From CAWGHZ01 sp963822575 (lineage in GTDB: Bacteria > Pseudomonadota > Alphaproteobacteria > MPNO01 > DASWLB01), in the NCBI GenBank assembly GCA_963822575.1, contig CAWGHZ010000005.1:372001-436000 (forward strand): 64,000 nt of DNA. Reading direction: 5' to 3'. Position numbers and translations under genes: made by a program. Shown piece after piece: positions 37,317-47,953 of this stretch. The notes beneath the pieces are model-generated. The model ran no database searches, had not been told where the DNA came from, and was given only the letters and a program-made list of their open reading frames with translations. Position 1 is the first letter of the stretch; every line of letters begins with the position of its first letter.

Positions 37317-38714
37317 ATGGCGCGAGGACGCGGAGGGCCGCACCGGCTCGACCCCACGATCCTGCGCGAGTACGACATCCGCGGCATCGTCGGCAAGACG
37401 CTGGACGCCGACGACGCGTTCGCGATCGCCCGCGCCTTCGCGACGATGGTGGCGGAGAAGGGCGGCAAGCGCGTCGCCGTCGGTCGCGACGGGCGCGTCT
37501 CCTCGCCCGAGATCGAGAAAGCCGTCGCCGAGGGCACCTGCGCGGCGGGGTGCGATGTCGCTCCGCATCGGGCTCGGCCCGACGCCGATGCTCTATTTCG
37601 CCGTCCACCATCTCGGCGCCGACGCGGGGCTCATGCGTCTCCGGCTCGCACAACCCTCCGGAGTACAACGGGTTCAAGATGATGATGGGGCAAGGCGCCG
37701 TTCTACGGCGCCGACATCCAGCAGCTGGGCGAGATCGCCGCGGCGGGCGCTTCGCCACGGCACCGGCAGCGCCGAGGACCGACCCGTGTTCGACGACTAC
37801 GTTCAGCGGCTCCTGGCCGACTACCGGCCGGGCCGGGCGCTCAAGATCGCGCTGGGACGCGGGCAACGGCGCCGCCGGCGAGGCGATGGCGCGCGTCGCC
37901 GCGAAGATCGCCGGCGAGGCCATCCTGCTCAACAAGGTGATCGACGGCAACTTCCCGGTGCACCACCCCGACCCGACCGTGCCGGAGAACCTGGAGCAGC
38001 TTCGCGCGACGGTCGACCGAGGAGGACTGCGACCTCGGCATCGCGTTCGACGGCGACGGCGACCGGATCGGCGTCGATCGACGGCAAGGGGCGCGTATCT
38101 GGGGCGACCAGTTCATGGTGCTGCTGGCCGAGGACGTGCTGAAGGACCGGCCGGGCGCCACAATCATCGCCGACGTGAAGGCGAGCCAGACTGCTGTTCG
38201 ACCGCATCGGCGAGATGGGCGGCAAGCCGCTGATGTGGCGCACCGGCCACTCGCTGATCAAGGCCAAGATGGCCGAGACCGGCGCGCCGCTGGCCGGCGA
38301 AATGAGCGGCCACATCTTCTTCGCCGACCGCTATTACGGCTATGACGACGCGCTTTACGCGGCGATCCGGCTGATCGACGTGCTGGGCCATTCCGACCGG
38401 ACGCTCGCCCAGTTCCGCGACACACTGCCGCCGGTGGTCAACACGCCGGAGCTGCGCTTCCCCTGCGCCGAGGACCGCAAATTCGCGGTGATCGACGAGG
38501 TGAAATCGCGCCTCGCCGCCGCCGGCGCCGAGGTGAACGACACCGACGGCGTCCGGGTAAAGTCGGCGGACGGCTGGTGGCTGCTGCGCGCTCCAACACG
38601 CAGGACGTGCTGGTCGCGCGCTGCGAGGCGCGCGACAAGGCGGGGCTCGGGCGGCTCAAATCCGCCCTCGCCGCAGAGCTCGACAAGAGCGGGATCGCTC
38701 CGCCGGAGTTCTGA
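37317..38714 (+). pseudogene. phosphomannomutase/phosphoglucomutase with about ten frameshifts
   Basis: The complete PMM/PGM (ManB/AlgC-type) protein can be read, but only by switching frame about ten times: near 37560 (+1), 37636 (+1), 37691 (+1), 37745-37761 (net +1), 37852 (+1), 38018 (+1), 38076 (+1), 38096 (-1), 38190 (+1) and 38591 (-1). Each segment keeps conserved residues: E-Y-D-I-R-G, the phosphoserine loop S-G-S-H-N-P, the metal loop D-G-D-G-D-R-I-G, G-E-M-S-G-H-I-F-F, and the phosphate-binding R-x-S-N-T near the end. The corrected product is about 463 residues. The enzyme interconverts hexose 1- and 6-phosphates for galU/ugd. As written the gene cannot give a functional product; sequence error is as likely as decay. 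Confidence 0.85.
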
Positions 38715-38759
38715 CGCCGGCGCGCGCATGCTTCGTCTTCTATGTCGTGCAGCGGTAGC

Positions 38760-39539
38760 CTACGCCTCGATCTCGCTGGCGGCCACAAGACGGCAGCGCC
38801 CGCCGATGGCGACCCGCTCGCCCTTGTCCTCGCATGTCAGCTCCCCGCCGCGCGCCGACACCTGGCGCGCCAGCAGCTTCGCCTTGCCGAACCGTTCGGC
38901 CCAGTACGGGATGAGCGTGCAGTGCGCCGAGCCGGTGACCGGGTCCTCGGGGATGCCGAAGCTCGGCCCGAAATAGCGCGAGACGAAATCGCAGTCGTCG
39001 CCCGGCGCGGTCACGATCACGCCGTAGGGGTGCAGCCGCTTCAGCGCCTCGAAATCGGGTGCGAGGCGGCGCACCGCGTCCTCCGTCTCGAACACGGCGA
39101 GGATGTTGGCGGCGCGCCACGTCTCCGCCGGCGCGGCGCCGAGTCCCTCCTCCAGCATCGGCGGCGCCTCGATCGGCACCGGCGGCAGCGACGGGAAGTC
39201 CATGACCAGCACATCCTTCGCGCGTGCGACGGAGAGCGTGCCGGAGCGCGTCTGGAACGTCACCTTGCGCTTCTTGGGCGCGAGCCGTTCGAACACGACG
39301 AACGCGGCGGCGAGGGTGGCGTGGCCGCAGAGCGCGACCTCAATTGTCGGCGAGAACCAGCGGAGCGCGTAGTCCCGCCCGGCCGGCACGAAGAACGCCG
39401 TCTCCGACAGCCCGTTCTTCGCCGCGATTGCCTGCATCGTGCGATCGTCGAGCCAGTCGGCGAGCGGGCAGACCGCCGCCGGGTTGCCCTGGCAGCCCTC
39501 CGCGACGAACGCATCGACAATGTAGTTGGGGATCTTCAT
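38760..39539 (-). CDS. PhzF-family isomerase
   Basis: 259 residues. It begins with the family N-terminus I-V-D-A-F-V-A-E-G-C-Q-G-N-P-A-A-V, and the catalytic glutamate lies in G-L-S-E-T-A-F-F-V near residue 46. A second half repeats the same fold (S-R-Y-F-G-P-S-F-G-I-P-E-D-P-V-T-G-S-A-H). PhzF relatives isomerise small cyclic compounds; outside phenazine clusters the substrate is usually unknown. It is the last gene of the long minus-strand block, 30 bases after thiD. ATG 39539. Confidence 0.92.
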   Translation of the reverse strand: MKIPNYIVDAFVAEGCQGNPAAVCPLADWLDDRTMQAIAAKNGLSETAFFVPAGRDYALRWFSPTIEVALCGHATLAAAFVVFERLAPKKRKVTFQTRSGTLSVARAKDVLVMDFPSLPPVPIEAPPMLEEGLGAAPAETWRAANILAVFETEDAVRRLAPDFEALKRLHPYGVIVTAPGDDCDFVSRYFGPSFGIPEDPVTGSAHCTLIPYWAERFGKAKLLARQVSARGGELTCEDKGERVAIGGRCRLVAASEIEA

Positions 39540-39569
39540 GGCCGCGGGAGAATGCGGGGCGCGCCCGCC

Positions 39570-40372
39570 TCAGTCGAGTTCGAAATCCCGCACCGTATGG
39601 GTGTGGTCGAGCGGCCCATGGCCGTGGCCGTATCCGGGCGCGCCGCGGATCGCCGCTTGCAGATAGGCGTGGGCGCGGGCGACGGCGCGCTCCAGATCGA
39701 GCCCGCGCGCGAGGCCCGCCGCGATGGCCGAGGCAAGCGTGCAGCCGGTGCCGTGGGTGTGCGGCGTGTGGATGCGCGGCGCCTCGAAAACGCGCGCGCC
39801 CGCCTCGGTGACCAGCAGGTCCTGCACCGTCTCGCCCTCGCGATGGCCGCCCTTGAGCAGCACGGCCGCCGCCCCCATCGCCCGCAACCGGTCGGCCGCG
39901 CGCCGCATGTCGGCGAGAGACGCGACGGCGAGGCCGGCGAGCGCCTCGGCCTCGGGCACGTTGGGGGTGAGCAGCGTGGCGTGCGGCACCGCCACGCGAA
40001 TCAGCGTGTCGAGCGCCGCATCCTCGAGGAGGGCCGCACCGCCCTTGGCAGCCAGCACCGGGTCGACCACCACCGGCACGCCGGGCAGCGACGCATCGAG
40101 TTCCGTGAACACCGCCTCGACCACCTCGGCCGAGTGCAGCATGCCGGTCTTGACGCAATCGGCGCCGATGTCGGCGGCGACGACGCGAATCTGCTGGCGG
40201 ATGAATTCGGGCGCGACCGGCATCACGCCGTGCACACCCTGCGTGTCCTGCGCCGTGAGCGCGGTGATCGCCGTCGCGGCGTAGGAACCGAGTGCGGTGA
40301 TCGCCTTGATGTCGGCCTGGATGCCGGCGCCCCCGCCGGAATCCGAGCCGGCGACGACCAGCACCCGGCCGA

Positions 40373-40376
<4 letters not shown>
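39570..40376 (-). CDS. thiD: hydroxymethylpyrimidine/phosphomethylpyrimidine kinase
   Basis: 268 residues of the ribokinase-like family. Motifs: V-A-G-S-D-S-G-G-G-A-G-I-Q-A-D-I-K at the start, V-V-D-P-V-L-A-A-K-G-G in the middle, and the anion hole H-T-H-G-T-G-C-T-L-A-S-A-I-A near the end. ThiD makes HMP-diphosphate for thiamine. ATG 40376 overlaps the glmM stop by four bases. The C-terminus has an extra histidine-rich piece (G-H-G-H-G-P-L-D-H-T-H). Confidence 0.95.
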
Positions 40377-41737
<1,361 letters not shown>

Positions 41738-41785
41738 TGTGCCCCCAACCCGTCCAGGACGGCCGTCCGCGCCGCGAGCCTGGCG

Positions 41786-41794
41786 ATTATACCA
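41786..41794 (-). promoter_or_regulatory. extended -10 promoter of glmM-thiD
   Basis: On the minus strand the sequence TGGTATAAT spans 41794-41786: a perfect TATAAT with the upstream TG of an extended -10 element. No good -35 box was found at 16-18 bases. It lies about 50 bases before the glmM ATG, in the 103-base gap after folP. Confidence 0.65.
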
Positions 41795-41840
41795 TAACGC
41801 ACGATTAACGTTGCCGCTCCCCGTCGCGGTGTGGCCGCCG

Positions 41841-42817
41841 TCACAGACCGAGCCGTTCGCGGGTGGCGGCGACGTCGTGGACCCGGACGATCTGCACCCC
41901 CTGGGCGACGGCCGCCGCGGCGGCGGCGAGCGACGCCTCGGCCCCGCCGGGGAGCTTGCCCGAGATGCCCACCAGCACAGCGCAGCCGAGCCCATGCAGG
42001 ATCGAGATCGCGGCCAGAACTTCGCGCTTGTGCGCCACAGTCATGCCGAACCCGAAGCCGGGATCGACGGCGAGCCGGGACCGCGGGATGCCGGCCTTTT
42101 CGCACGCCTGGACCCGCTCCTCGAGGAAGCTGAAGATTTCGTAGGGTGCGTGCTCGTAGCGCGGGTAGTCGTTCATCGTCGCCGGCTCGCCCTTCTTGTG
42201 CATCAGGACGGCCGAGACGCCGGCGAGCGCGACCAGGCTGATCGCGCCGAACGCCTGCAAGGCATTCACGTCGTTGACGATGGAGGCGCCGCAGTCGATC
42301 GCCGGGCCCATGATGCCGGGCTTCGACGTGTCGATCGAGATCGGCGCCGGCGCGCCGGCCAGCGCCTTCAAGACCGGCAGGATGCGGGCGAACTCCTCGG
42401 CTTCCGAGGTGGGCTGGGCGCCCGGCCGGGTCGAATTCGCCGCCGATGTCGACAATGTCGGCTCCGGCCGCGATCTGGGCCTGGGCATGGGCGATGGCCG
42501 CCTCAGCGGTCGCGTGGCGGACGTGGAACGAGTTCGGGCGTCGCGTTGACGATGCCCATGATCCGCGGCCGGTCGAGCGCGACGCCGGCGAAGGGCGGGC
42601 GCGGCGCGGTGATCCGGGCGAGGAGCGTGCGCGCGCGCACCCCGACCGCCCCGGCGAGGGCGACGAGATCGCGCCGCGCGACGACGCGGCGTTCGATCCG
42701 GCCGCCCTGTATCCAGATCGCCTCGCATTCTTCGAAGGCATCGCGGTCGCCGTTCGCGATGCCGATCGGCCGGAGCGCCAGGGATGCGGGATCGTCGACG
42801 GGGATGAGCAGGGTCAT
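41841..42817 (-). pseudogene. folP: dihydropteroate synthase, two frameshifts
   Basis: The protein is continuous only after removing one base near 42538 and one at 42435; the corrected gene is 325 codons. Motifs: R-P-R-I-M-G-I-V-N-A-T-P-N-S-F, then A-G-A-D-I-V-D-I-G-G-E-S-T-R-P-G-A, V-N-D-V-N-A-L, D-P-G-F-G-F-G and V-R-V-H-D-V. FolP condenses pABA with the pterin diphosphate. The first loop lacks the usual S-D-G-G after the T-P-x-S-F motif, and it has an N-terminal extension of about 85 residues. ATG 42817 overlaps the prfA stop (ATGA). Confidence 0.85.
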
Positions 42818-43890
42818 TCCACCTCGGCGAGGCGGGCGGCCTGGTCCTCGGCGGTCAGGGCGTCGACGATCTCGTCCAGCGCCTCGCCCTCCATCACCCG
42901 GTCGATCTTGTAGAGCGTCAGGTTGATCCGGTGGTCGGTCACGCGGCCCTGCGGGAAGTTGTAGGTGCGGATGCGCTCCGACCGGTCGCCGGTGCCGACC
43001 ATCGACTTGCGCGTCGCGGCGCGTGCCGACTCGGCCGCCTCGCGCTCGGCCTCGAACAGGCGGGCGCGCAGCACCTTCATCGCCTTGGCACGGTTCTTGT
43101 GCTGCGATTTCTCGTCCTGCTGGATCACCACGATCCCGGTCGGGATGTGGGTGATGCGCACCGCGGAGTCGGTGGTGTTGACCGACTGACCGCCCGGGCC
43201 GGACGAGCGGTAGACGTCGATGCGGATGTCCTTGTCCTCGATCTTCACGTCCACCTCCTCCGCCTCGGGCAGCACGGCGACGGTGGCGGCCGAGGTGTGG
43301 ATGCGCCCCGACCCCTCGGTCTCCGGCACGCGCTGCACGCGGTGGACGCCCGATTCGAACTTGAGGCGCGCGAACACCCCGCGCCCCGAGACCAGCGCCT
43401 GCGCCTCCTTGTAGCCGCCGAGCCCGGTGTCGGAGATCTGCATCACCTCGAAGCGCCAGTTGCGGTGCTCGGCGTAGCGCTGGTACATGCGGAAGAGTTC
43501 GGCGGCGAACAAGGCCGCCTCCTCGCCGCCGGTGCCGGCGCGCACCTCGAGGATCGCGTTGCGCTCGTCGGCCTCGTCCTTGGGCAGAAGCAGCAGCTTG
43601 AGGCGATGCTCCATCTCGGGCAGGCGCTCGCGCAAACTGTCGTACTCCTCGCGCGCGAGCTGGCGCATCTCCGCATCCGAGGCAGGGTCGTTCATCACTT
43701 CCTCGAGCTCGGCGGCCTCGCCCTCGGCCTTGCGCAGGGCGGCAACGCTTTCCACGACCGGATTGAGCTCGGCATATTCCTTCGACAGCTTGACGAAGGC
43801 CTGCGGATTGGCGCCGCCGCCCGCCTCCATGGCGCGGGCGAGCTCCGCGTGGCGCGCGACCAGCCGGTCCAGTTTCTCCTCGAGACTCAA
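42814..43890 (-). CDS. prfA: peptide chain release factor 1
   Basis: 358 residues. The peptidyl-tRNA hydrolysis motif G-G-Q is at 233-235 (S-S-G-P-G-G-Q-S-V-N) and the stop-codon reading tripeptide P-E-T at 189-191 in V-P-E-T-E-G-S-G-R. RF1 reads UAA and UAG. The start is TTG 43890, which overlaps the hemA stop (TTGA). The methylase gene prmC that usually follows prfA is absent; folP follows instead. Confidence 0.96.
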   Translation of the reverse strand: MSLEEKLDRLVARHAELARAMEAGGGANPQAFVKLSKEYAELNPVVESVAALRKAEGEAAELEEVMNDPASDAEMRQLAREEYDSLRERLPEMEHRLKLLLLPKDEADERNAILEVRAGTGGEEAALFAAELFRMYQRYAEHRNWRFEVMQISDTGLGGYKEAQALVSGRGVFARLKFESGVHRVQRVPETEGSGRIHTSAATVAVLPEAEEVDVKIEDKDIRIDVYRSSGPGGQSVNTTDSAVRITHIPTGIVVIQQDEKSQHKNRAKAMKVLRARLFEAEREAAESARAATRKSMVGTGDRSERIRTYNFPQGRVTDHRINLTLYKIDRVMEGEALDEIVDALTAEDQAARLAEVE

Positions 43891-45159
43891 TTCTTCTCTC
43901 CTTCGTCCGGCTCGTCGTCGAGCCCGAACAGCGTGCGCACCAGCGCCTCGGCCTCCGCCCCGCTGCCCGCCCCGGCGATCCGCCGCAAGGCGGAGGACGG
44001 CTGGTGCAGCAGCCGGTTCATCATCAGCCGAGTCGCCCGCTCCGCATCGCCCTTCGCCTCGGCGAGCGCCGCGTCGCGCACCTCGGCGAAATGGGCGCGG
44101 AGCGCGGCGACCAGGGGCGCCGCCGCGCGGCCGGCGCGGTCGCCCAGGAAGGCCTCGACCTCGCGCTCGACGATCTCGCCCGCCTCCTCGGCGGCCCGGT
44201 CGCGCCCGGCGAGGCCCTTGAGCGCCAGATCCTCCAGATCGTCGACGTGGTAGAGGAACGCCCCGTCGAGCTTGCCGGCGGCGGGATCGATGTCGGCCGG
44301 CACCGCGGCGTCGATCAGATAGACCGGCTTGTGCCGGCGCGCGGCCAAAGCGGCGCGCACCGTCTCGGCCCGGACCAGCGTGCCGCCCGCGGCCTGCGCC
44401 GCGACGACGATATCGGCCTCGGCCAGCGCGGCGTCAAGCCCGGCGAACGGGGCGTGGTGGCAGCTCCACTGGCGGGCCAGCAACTCGGCGCGGGCCTGCG
44501 AGCGCGCGGTGACGGTGAGCCGGCCGAGGCCCGAGGCGCGCAGCCGGTCGCAGATCAGCGCGCCCATCTCGCCGCCGCCGACGACCAGCGCGGCGCAGCG
44601 CGCGAGGTCGCCATGCACCTCGCGCGCGATCTCGACGGCGGCGGCAGCGATGGAGACCGCGCCCTCGCCGATCGCGGTCTCCGACGCGCACGCGCTTGGC
44701 CGCGGCGTAGGCCGCCTGCAGCACCGATTCGAGCTCCGTCCCGGTCATGCCGCGCTCGGCGGCCATGCGGTGGCTGTCCTTCAACTGGCCGGCGACGTTG
44801 GATTCGCCCACCACCTGGCTGTCGAGCGCCGCGGCCACGCGGAACACGTGGCGGACCGCCTCGGCATCGACCAGCACGTAAAGCTCGGGCGCCAGGGCCG
44901 CCGCATCCATCCCGCCGGTCTCAGCGAGCAGCGCGGCGATGGTGTGCGCGGCGTCGTCGGCATCGCCCACGGCGGCCTGCACCTCCACCCTGTCGCAGGT
45001 GGACATGACGATGGCCTGGCCGAGCCCCGCCGCGCGCAGCCGGTCGAGGAAACCGGGCACCGCGCTTTCGGCCAGGAACAGCGCCTCGCGCGTCGCGGCG
45101 CTCGACGATTTATGGTTGGCCCCGACAACCAGGGGCCGCTTCGCCGGCCCGCCCATCAC
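43887..45159 (-). pseudogene. hemA: glutamyl-tRNA reductase, one frameshift
   Basis: The protein is read in two frames joined near 44685, where one extra base separates A-A-K-R-V-R from S-E-T-A-I-G-E-G-A-V-S-I; the corrected product is about 423 residues, normal for the family. The catalytic cysteine is in M-S-T-C-D-R-V-E, where Asp replaces the usual Asn. NADPH domain: L-V-V-G-G-G-E-M-G. C-terminal: A-V-P-A-D-I-D-P-A. The enzyme starts the C5 route to 5-aminolevulinate. Start GTG 45159 or the adjacent ATG 45156. It lies between hisS and prfA and overlaps prfA by four bases. Confidence 0.87.
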
Positions 45160-45165
45160 GGCGCG

Positions 45166-46407
45166 CTACCGGTAGGGGGCGAGGCGGTCGGCGAGACGGT
45201 CGAGCGCCACCTCGTCCTGCGTGCCGGAATCGAGGTCGCGCACGGCGGCCGCGCCTTTGGCCAGCTCGTCCTCACCCAGGATCACCGCCGCGCGCGCGTT
45301 CAGCTTGTTGGCGCGCGCGAGGCGCCGCCTGAGATTGCCGCGATAGCCGAGCTCGACCGCGAAGCCGGCATCGCGGAGCGTTTGCGCCAGGACCAGCGCC
45401 TTCGCCTCCGCCGCCGCGCCGATCGGGACCACCGCGACCGGGCGCGGCGCGGGCGGCGCCTCGATCATCATGCCGAGCCGCTCGATGCCGGCGGCCCAGC
45501 CGACGCCCGGCAGCTCCGGCCCGCCCATCGTCCCGATCAGCCCGTCATAGCGCCCGCCGGCCAGCACGGTACCCTGCGCGCCCAGCGTCTCGGTCGTGAA
45601 CTCGAAGGCGGTGTGGCAGTAATAGTCGAGCCCGCGCACGAGCCGCGGCGACACCGCGTAGGGGATGCCGAGCGCGTCGAGCCCGTCCTTGACCGCTGCG
45701 AAGAACTCCGCCGAGTCCGCGTCCAGGCTGTCGGTGAGGAGCGGCGCGTCGGCGATGACCGCGCGGTCGCCCGGATCCTTGGAATCGAGAATGCGCATGG
45801 GGTTGCGGTCGAGCCGGAGCAGACTGTCGTCCGACAGCTTGTCGCGCCTTGCGACGAGATATTCGACCAGGCGCGAGCGGTAGGCGGCGCGGCTCGGCCC
45901 GTTGCCCAGCGTGTTGAGCTCGAGCGTGATCTTGTCGCCGAGCCCGAGCGCCCGGAGGATGGCGGCGCCGAGCGCGATCGTCTCCACGTCGCCGGCGGGC
46001 TCCGGAACGCCGATCAGCTCGACCCCGATCTGGTGGAACTGGCGCAGCCTGCCCTTCTGCGGCCGTTCGTAGCGGAACATCGGCCCGGCATAGAAAAACT
46101 TGAGCGGCACCTCCTGCGCGAGGCCGCCCGAGATCACCGCGCGGGCGATGCCGGCCGTCCCCTCGGGGCGCAGCGTGATGGCCTCGCCGCCCTTGTCGGT
46201 GAACGAATACATCTCCTTGGTCACGATGTCCGACGTGTCGCCCAGCGTGCGCTGGAACACCTCGGTCAGCTCGAAGATCGGCGTCTCCACCGCGCCGTAG
46301 CCGTAGCGCGCGGCGATGGCGCGCGCCGTCTCGACGATGCGGTGAAAGCGGCGGGCATCGTCGGCCAGGATGTCATGGGTGCCACGGACCGGCTTCAATG
46401 CGGCCAC
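45166..46407 (-). CDS. hisS: histidine-tRNA ligase
   Basis: 413 residues, class II synthetase. Motifs: V-R-G-T-H-D-I-L at the N-terminus, L-R-P-E-G-T-A-G-I-A-R-A (motif 2 region), Y-A-G-P-M-F-R-Y-E-R-P-Q-K-G-R-L-R-Q-F, the histidine loop L-V-R-G-L-D-Y-Y, and the anticodon-binding domain with Y-R-G-N-L-R-R-R. GTG start at 46407. It ends six bases before hemA and is part of the rodZ-hisS-hemA-prfA run. Confidence 0.97.
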   Translation of the reverse strand: MAALKPVRGTHDILADDARRFHRIVETARAIAARYGYGAVETPIFELTEVFQRTLGDTSDIVTKEMYSFTDKGGEAITLRPEGTAGIARAVISGGLAQEVPLKFFYAGPMFRYERPQKGRLRQFHQIGVELIGVPEPAGDVETIALGAAILRALGLGDKITLELNTLGNGPSRAAYRSRLVEYLVARRDKLSDDSLLRLDRNPMRILDSKDPGDRAVIADAPLLTDSLDADSAEFFAAVKDGLDALGIPYAVSPRLVRGLDYYCHTAFEFTTETLGAQGTVLAGGRYDGLIGTMGGPELPGVGWAAGIERLGMMIEAPPAPRPVAVVPIGAAAEAKALVLAQTLRDAGFAVELGYRGNLRRRLARANKLNARAAVILGEDELAKGAAAVRDLDSGTQDEVALDRLADRLAPYR

Positions 46408-46433
46408 GGAAACTCCTCGTCGGGCGAAAGGCG

Positions 46434-47867
46434 CTACGGCTGCGGCGGAACGGCTGTGCCGGCCAGGAGGCGCACGGGGTCGAGCGGGATGTCGCGCCGC
46501 ACCGCGCCGGGCTCCCCGAGCGACGGGGCGGGCTTGCCGTCGACGATGATCTCGAGTCCGCCAGCATTGCCGGTCATCATGGTGAGGCCGCGCTGGTCCG
46601 GCACGTCGTAGCGCTCGCCGGCGCGCAGCACGCGCGAATAGATGCGCTGGCCGTCGGCGCCGCGGAGCTCGACCCAGCTATCCGCCCGTGCGATCAGCAC
46701 GATGTCGTGGGGCGAGGTCGCCGGCGGCGCGGGCGGCGGCGGCGGCGGCACCGCGGCGGTCACCGTGGGAGCGGCGGCCGGGGCCGGCGGGACGGCGCTC
46801 GGGACGGGCGTCGCGGCGGCCCGCGCCGGCGGGCGCGGCGGCAGGGCCTCGACCGTCACGCCCAGCGGCTGGGCAGGCGCGGCGGGCGGCGCGGTCGATG
46901 CCACCGCGGGGGCGGGGCTCGGCGCCGGGGTCGCGGCCGCCGGAGCCGCTTCTTCAGCCGCTGCGCCGTCGCTAGCGGCCTGTCCACCGAGGGGCTCGGG
47001 CGGCGGCGGGGCCGCATCCTCCTCGGCCTTCGGCGCGGCCGGCGTTTCCGGTGCGGCCGCCGTCTCCGCGGGCGCGGGTGTGGGCGCGGCGGGTGCTGGC
47101 GCGGCTTCAGGCGGCGCAGCGGCGGTTTGGGTGGTCGGCGCCGGGGTCGTTGGCGTCGGGGTCAGCGGGATCGAGACGGCGCCGTGGCTCGCCGGCGTCC
47201 CGGTCGCGGCCGGCGCCGCGGCCGGCTGGGCGGCGGGCTGCGGCGCGGCGGCGGCCACTGCCGGGGCGGGGGCCGCCTGCACTGGCGCCGGCGCGGGCTC
47301 TGTCGCATCGGGCGCGCTCTCGCGGTGGATCAGCGCCTCGATACGGTCGGGCAGGGCGGCAATCATTGCGCCCGCGTCGCGCCCCTGGGTCGACAGGTAG
47401 TACCAGCCGCCGTAGGCGCCGAGGGCAATGATGGCGGCGACCAGCAGGACCGCCCCGGTCGGCAGGCGCCCCTCGGCCACAGGCGAGGGCAGGACGAGGT
47501 TGAGCTGGCCTGTCCCGCCGCCGGCGGCCTCGCGGAAGCGGCGCGCCATCTCACGCGCGTCGAGGCCGAGATATTCGGCATAGGCGCGGACGAAACCGAA
47601 GGCATAGGTCGTGCCCGGCAAGTCGGAGAGCCTTCCGTCCTCGATCGCCCTGAGGTAGTTCTCGCGGATGCGCAGCTCGGCGGCAACGTCGGCCAGTTCG
47701 CGCCGGTGCGCAATGCGTGTGTCGCGCAGGGCCGCGCCCAGCTCCCGCGCTTCGTCGCCGCCGATGGGCGACATCGAGACGGCCGGCTTGCCGGTCCGTT
47801 CCACGTCCTTCGTCTTTACACCCACTGCTCTTGCCCGTTCCGGCGCATCCAGCCCGGACCGGGGCAT
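46434..47867 (-). CDS. rodZ: RodZ-like helix-turn-helix / DUF4115 membrane protein
   Basis: 477 residues. A cytoplasmic helix-turn-helix (L-R-D-T-R-I-A-H-R-R-E-L-A-D-V-A-A-E-L, N-Y-L-R-A-I-E-D-G-R at about 47-80) precedes one membrane span at 138-158, a very long alanine/proline-rich periplasmic linker (about 165-385) and a C-terminal DUF4115 domain (S-W-V-E-L-R-G-A-D-G, R-V-L-R-A-G-E-R-Y). RodZ links MreB to the cell-wall elongation machinery. The start is ambiguous: 47867, or an internal Met near residue 32. It lies 26 bases upstream of hisS. Confidence 0.88.
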   Translation of the reverse strand: MPRSGLDAPERARAVGVKTKDVERTGKPAVSMSPIGGDEARELGAALRDTRIAHRRELADVAAELRIRENYLRAIEDGRLSDLPGTTYAFGFVRAYAEYLGLDAREMARRFREAAGGGTGQLNLVLPSPVAEGRLPTGAVLLVAAIIALGAYGGWYYLSTQGRDAGAMIAALPDRIEALIHRESAPDATEPAPAPVQAAPAPAVAAAAPQPAAQPAAAPAATGTPASHGAVSIPLTPTPTTPAPTTQTAAAPPEAAPAPAAPTPAPAETAAAPETPAAPKAEEDAAPPPPEPLGGQAASDGAAAEEAAPAAATPAPSPAPAVASTAPPAAPAQPLGVTVEALPPRPPARAAATPVPSAVPPAPAAAPTVTAAVPPPPPPAPPATSPHDIVLIARADSWVELRGADGQRIYSRVLRAGERYDVPDQRGLTMMTGNAGGLEIIVDGKPAPSLGEPGAVRRDIPLDPVRLLAGTAVPPQP

Positions 47868-47953
47868 CGCCAGCCCCGGCGGCGCCGTGCGCCGCTCCCC
47901 TCGATCCCACTAGTATCAGTGTTTTCGTGCCGGAATCAACGCGTTCGACGGAA

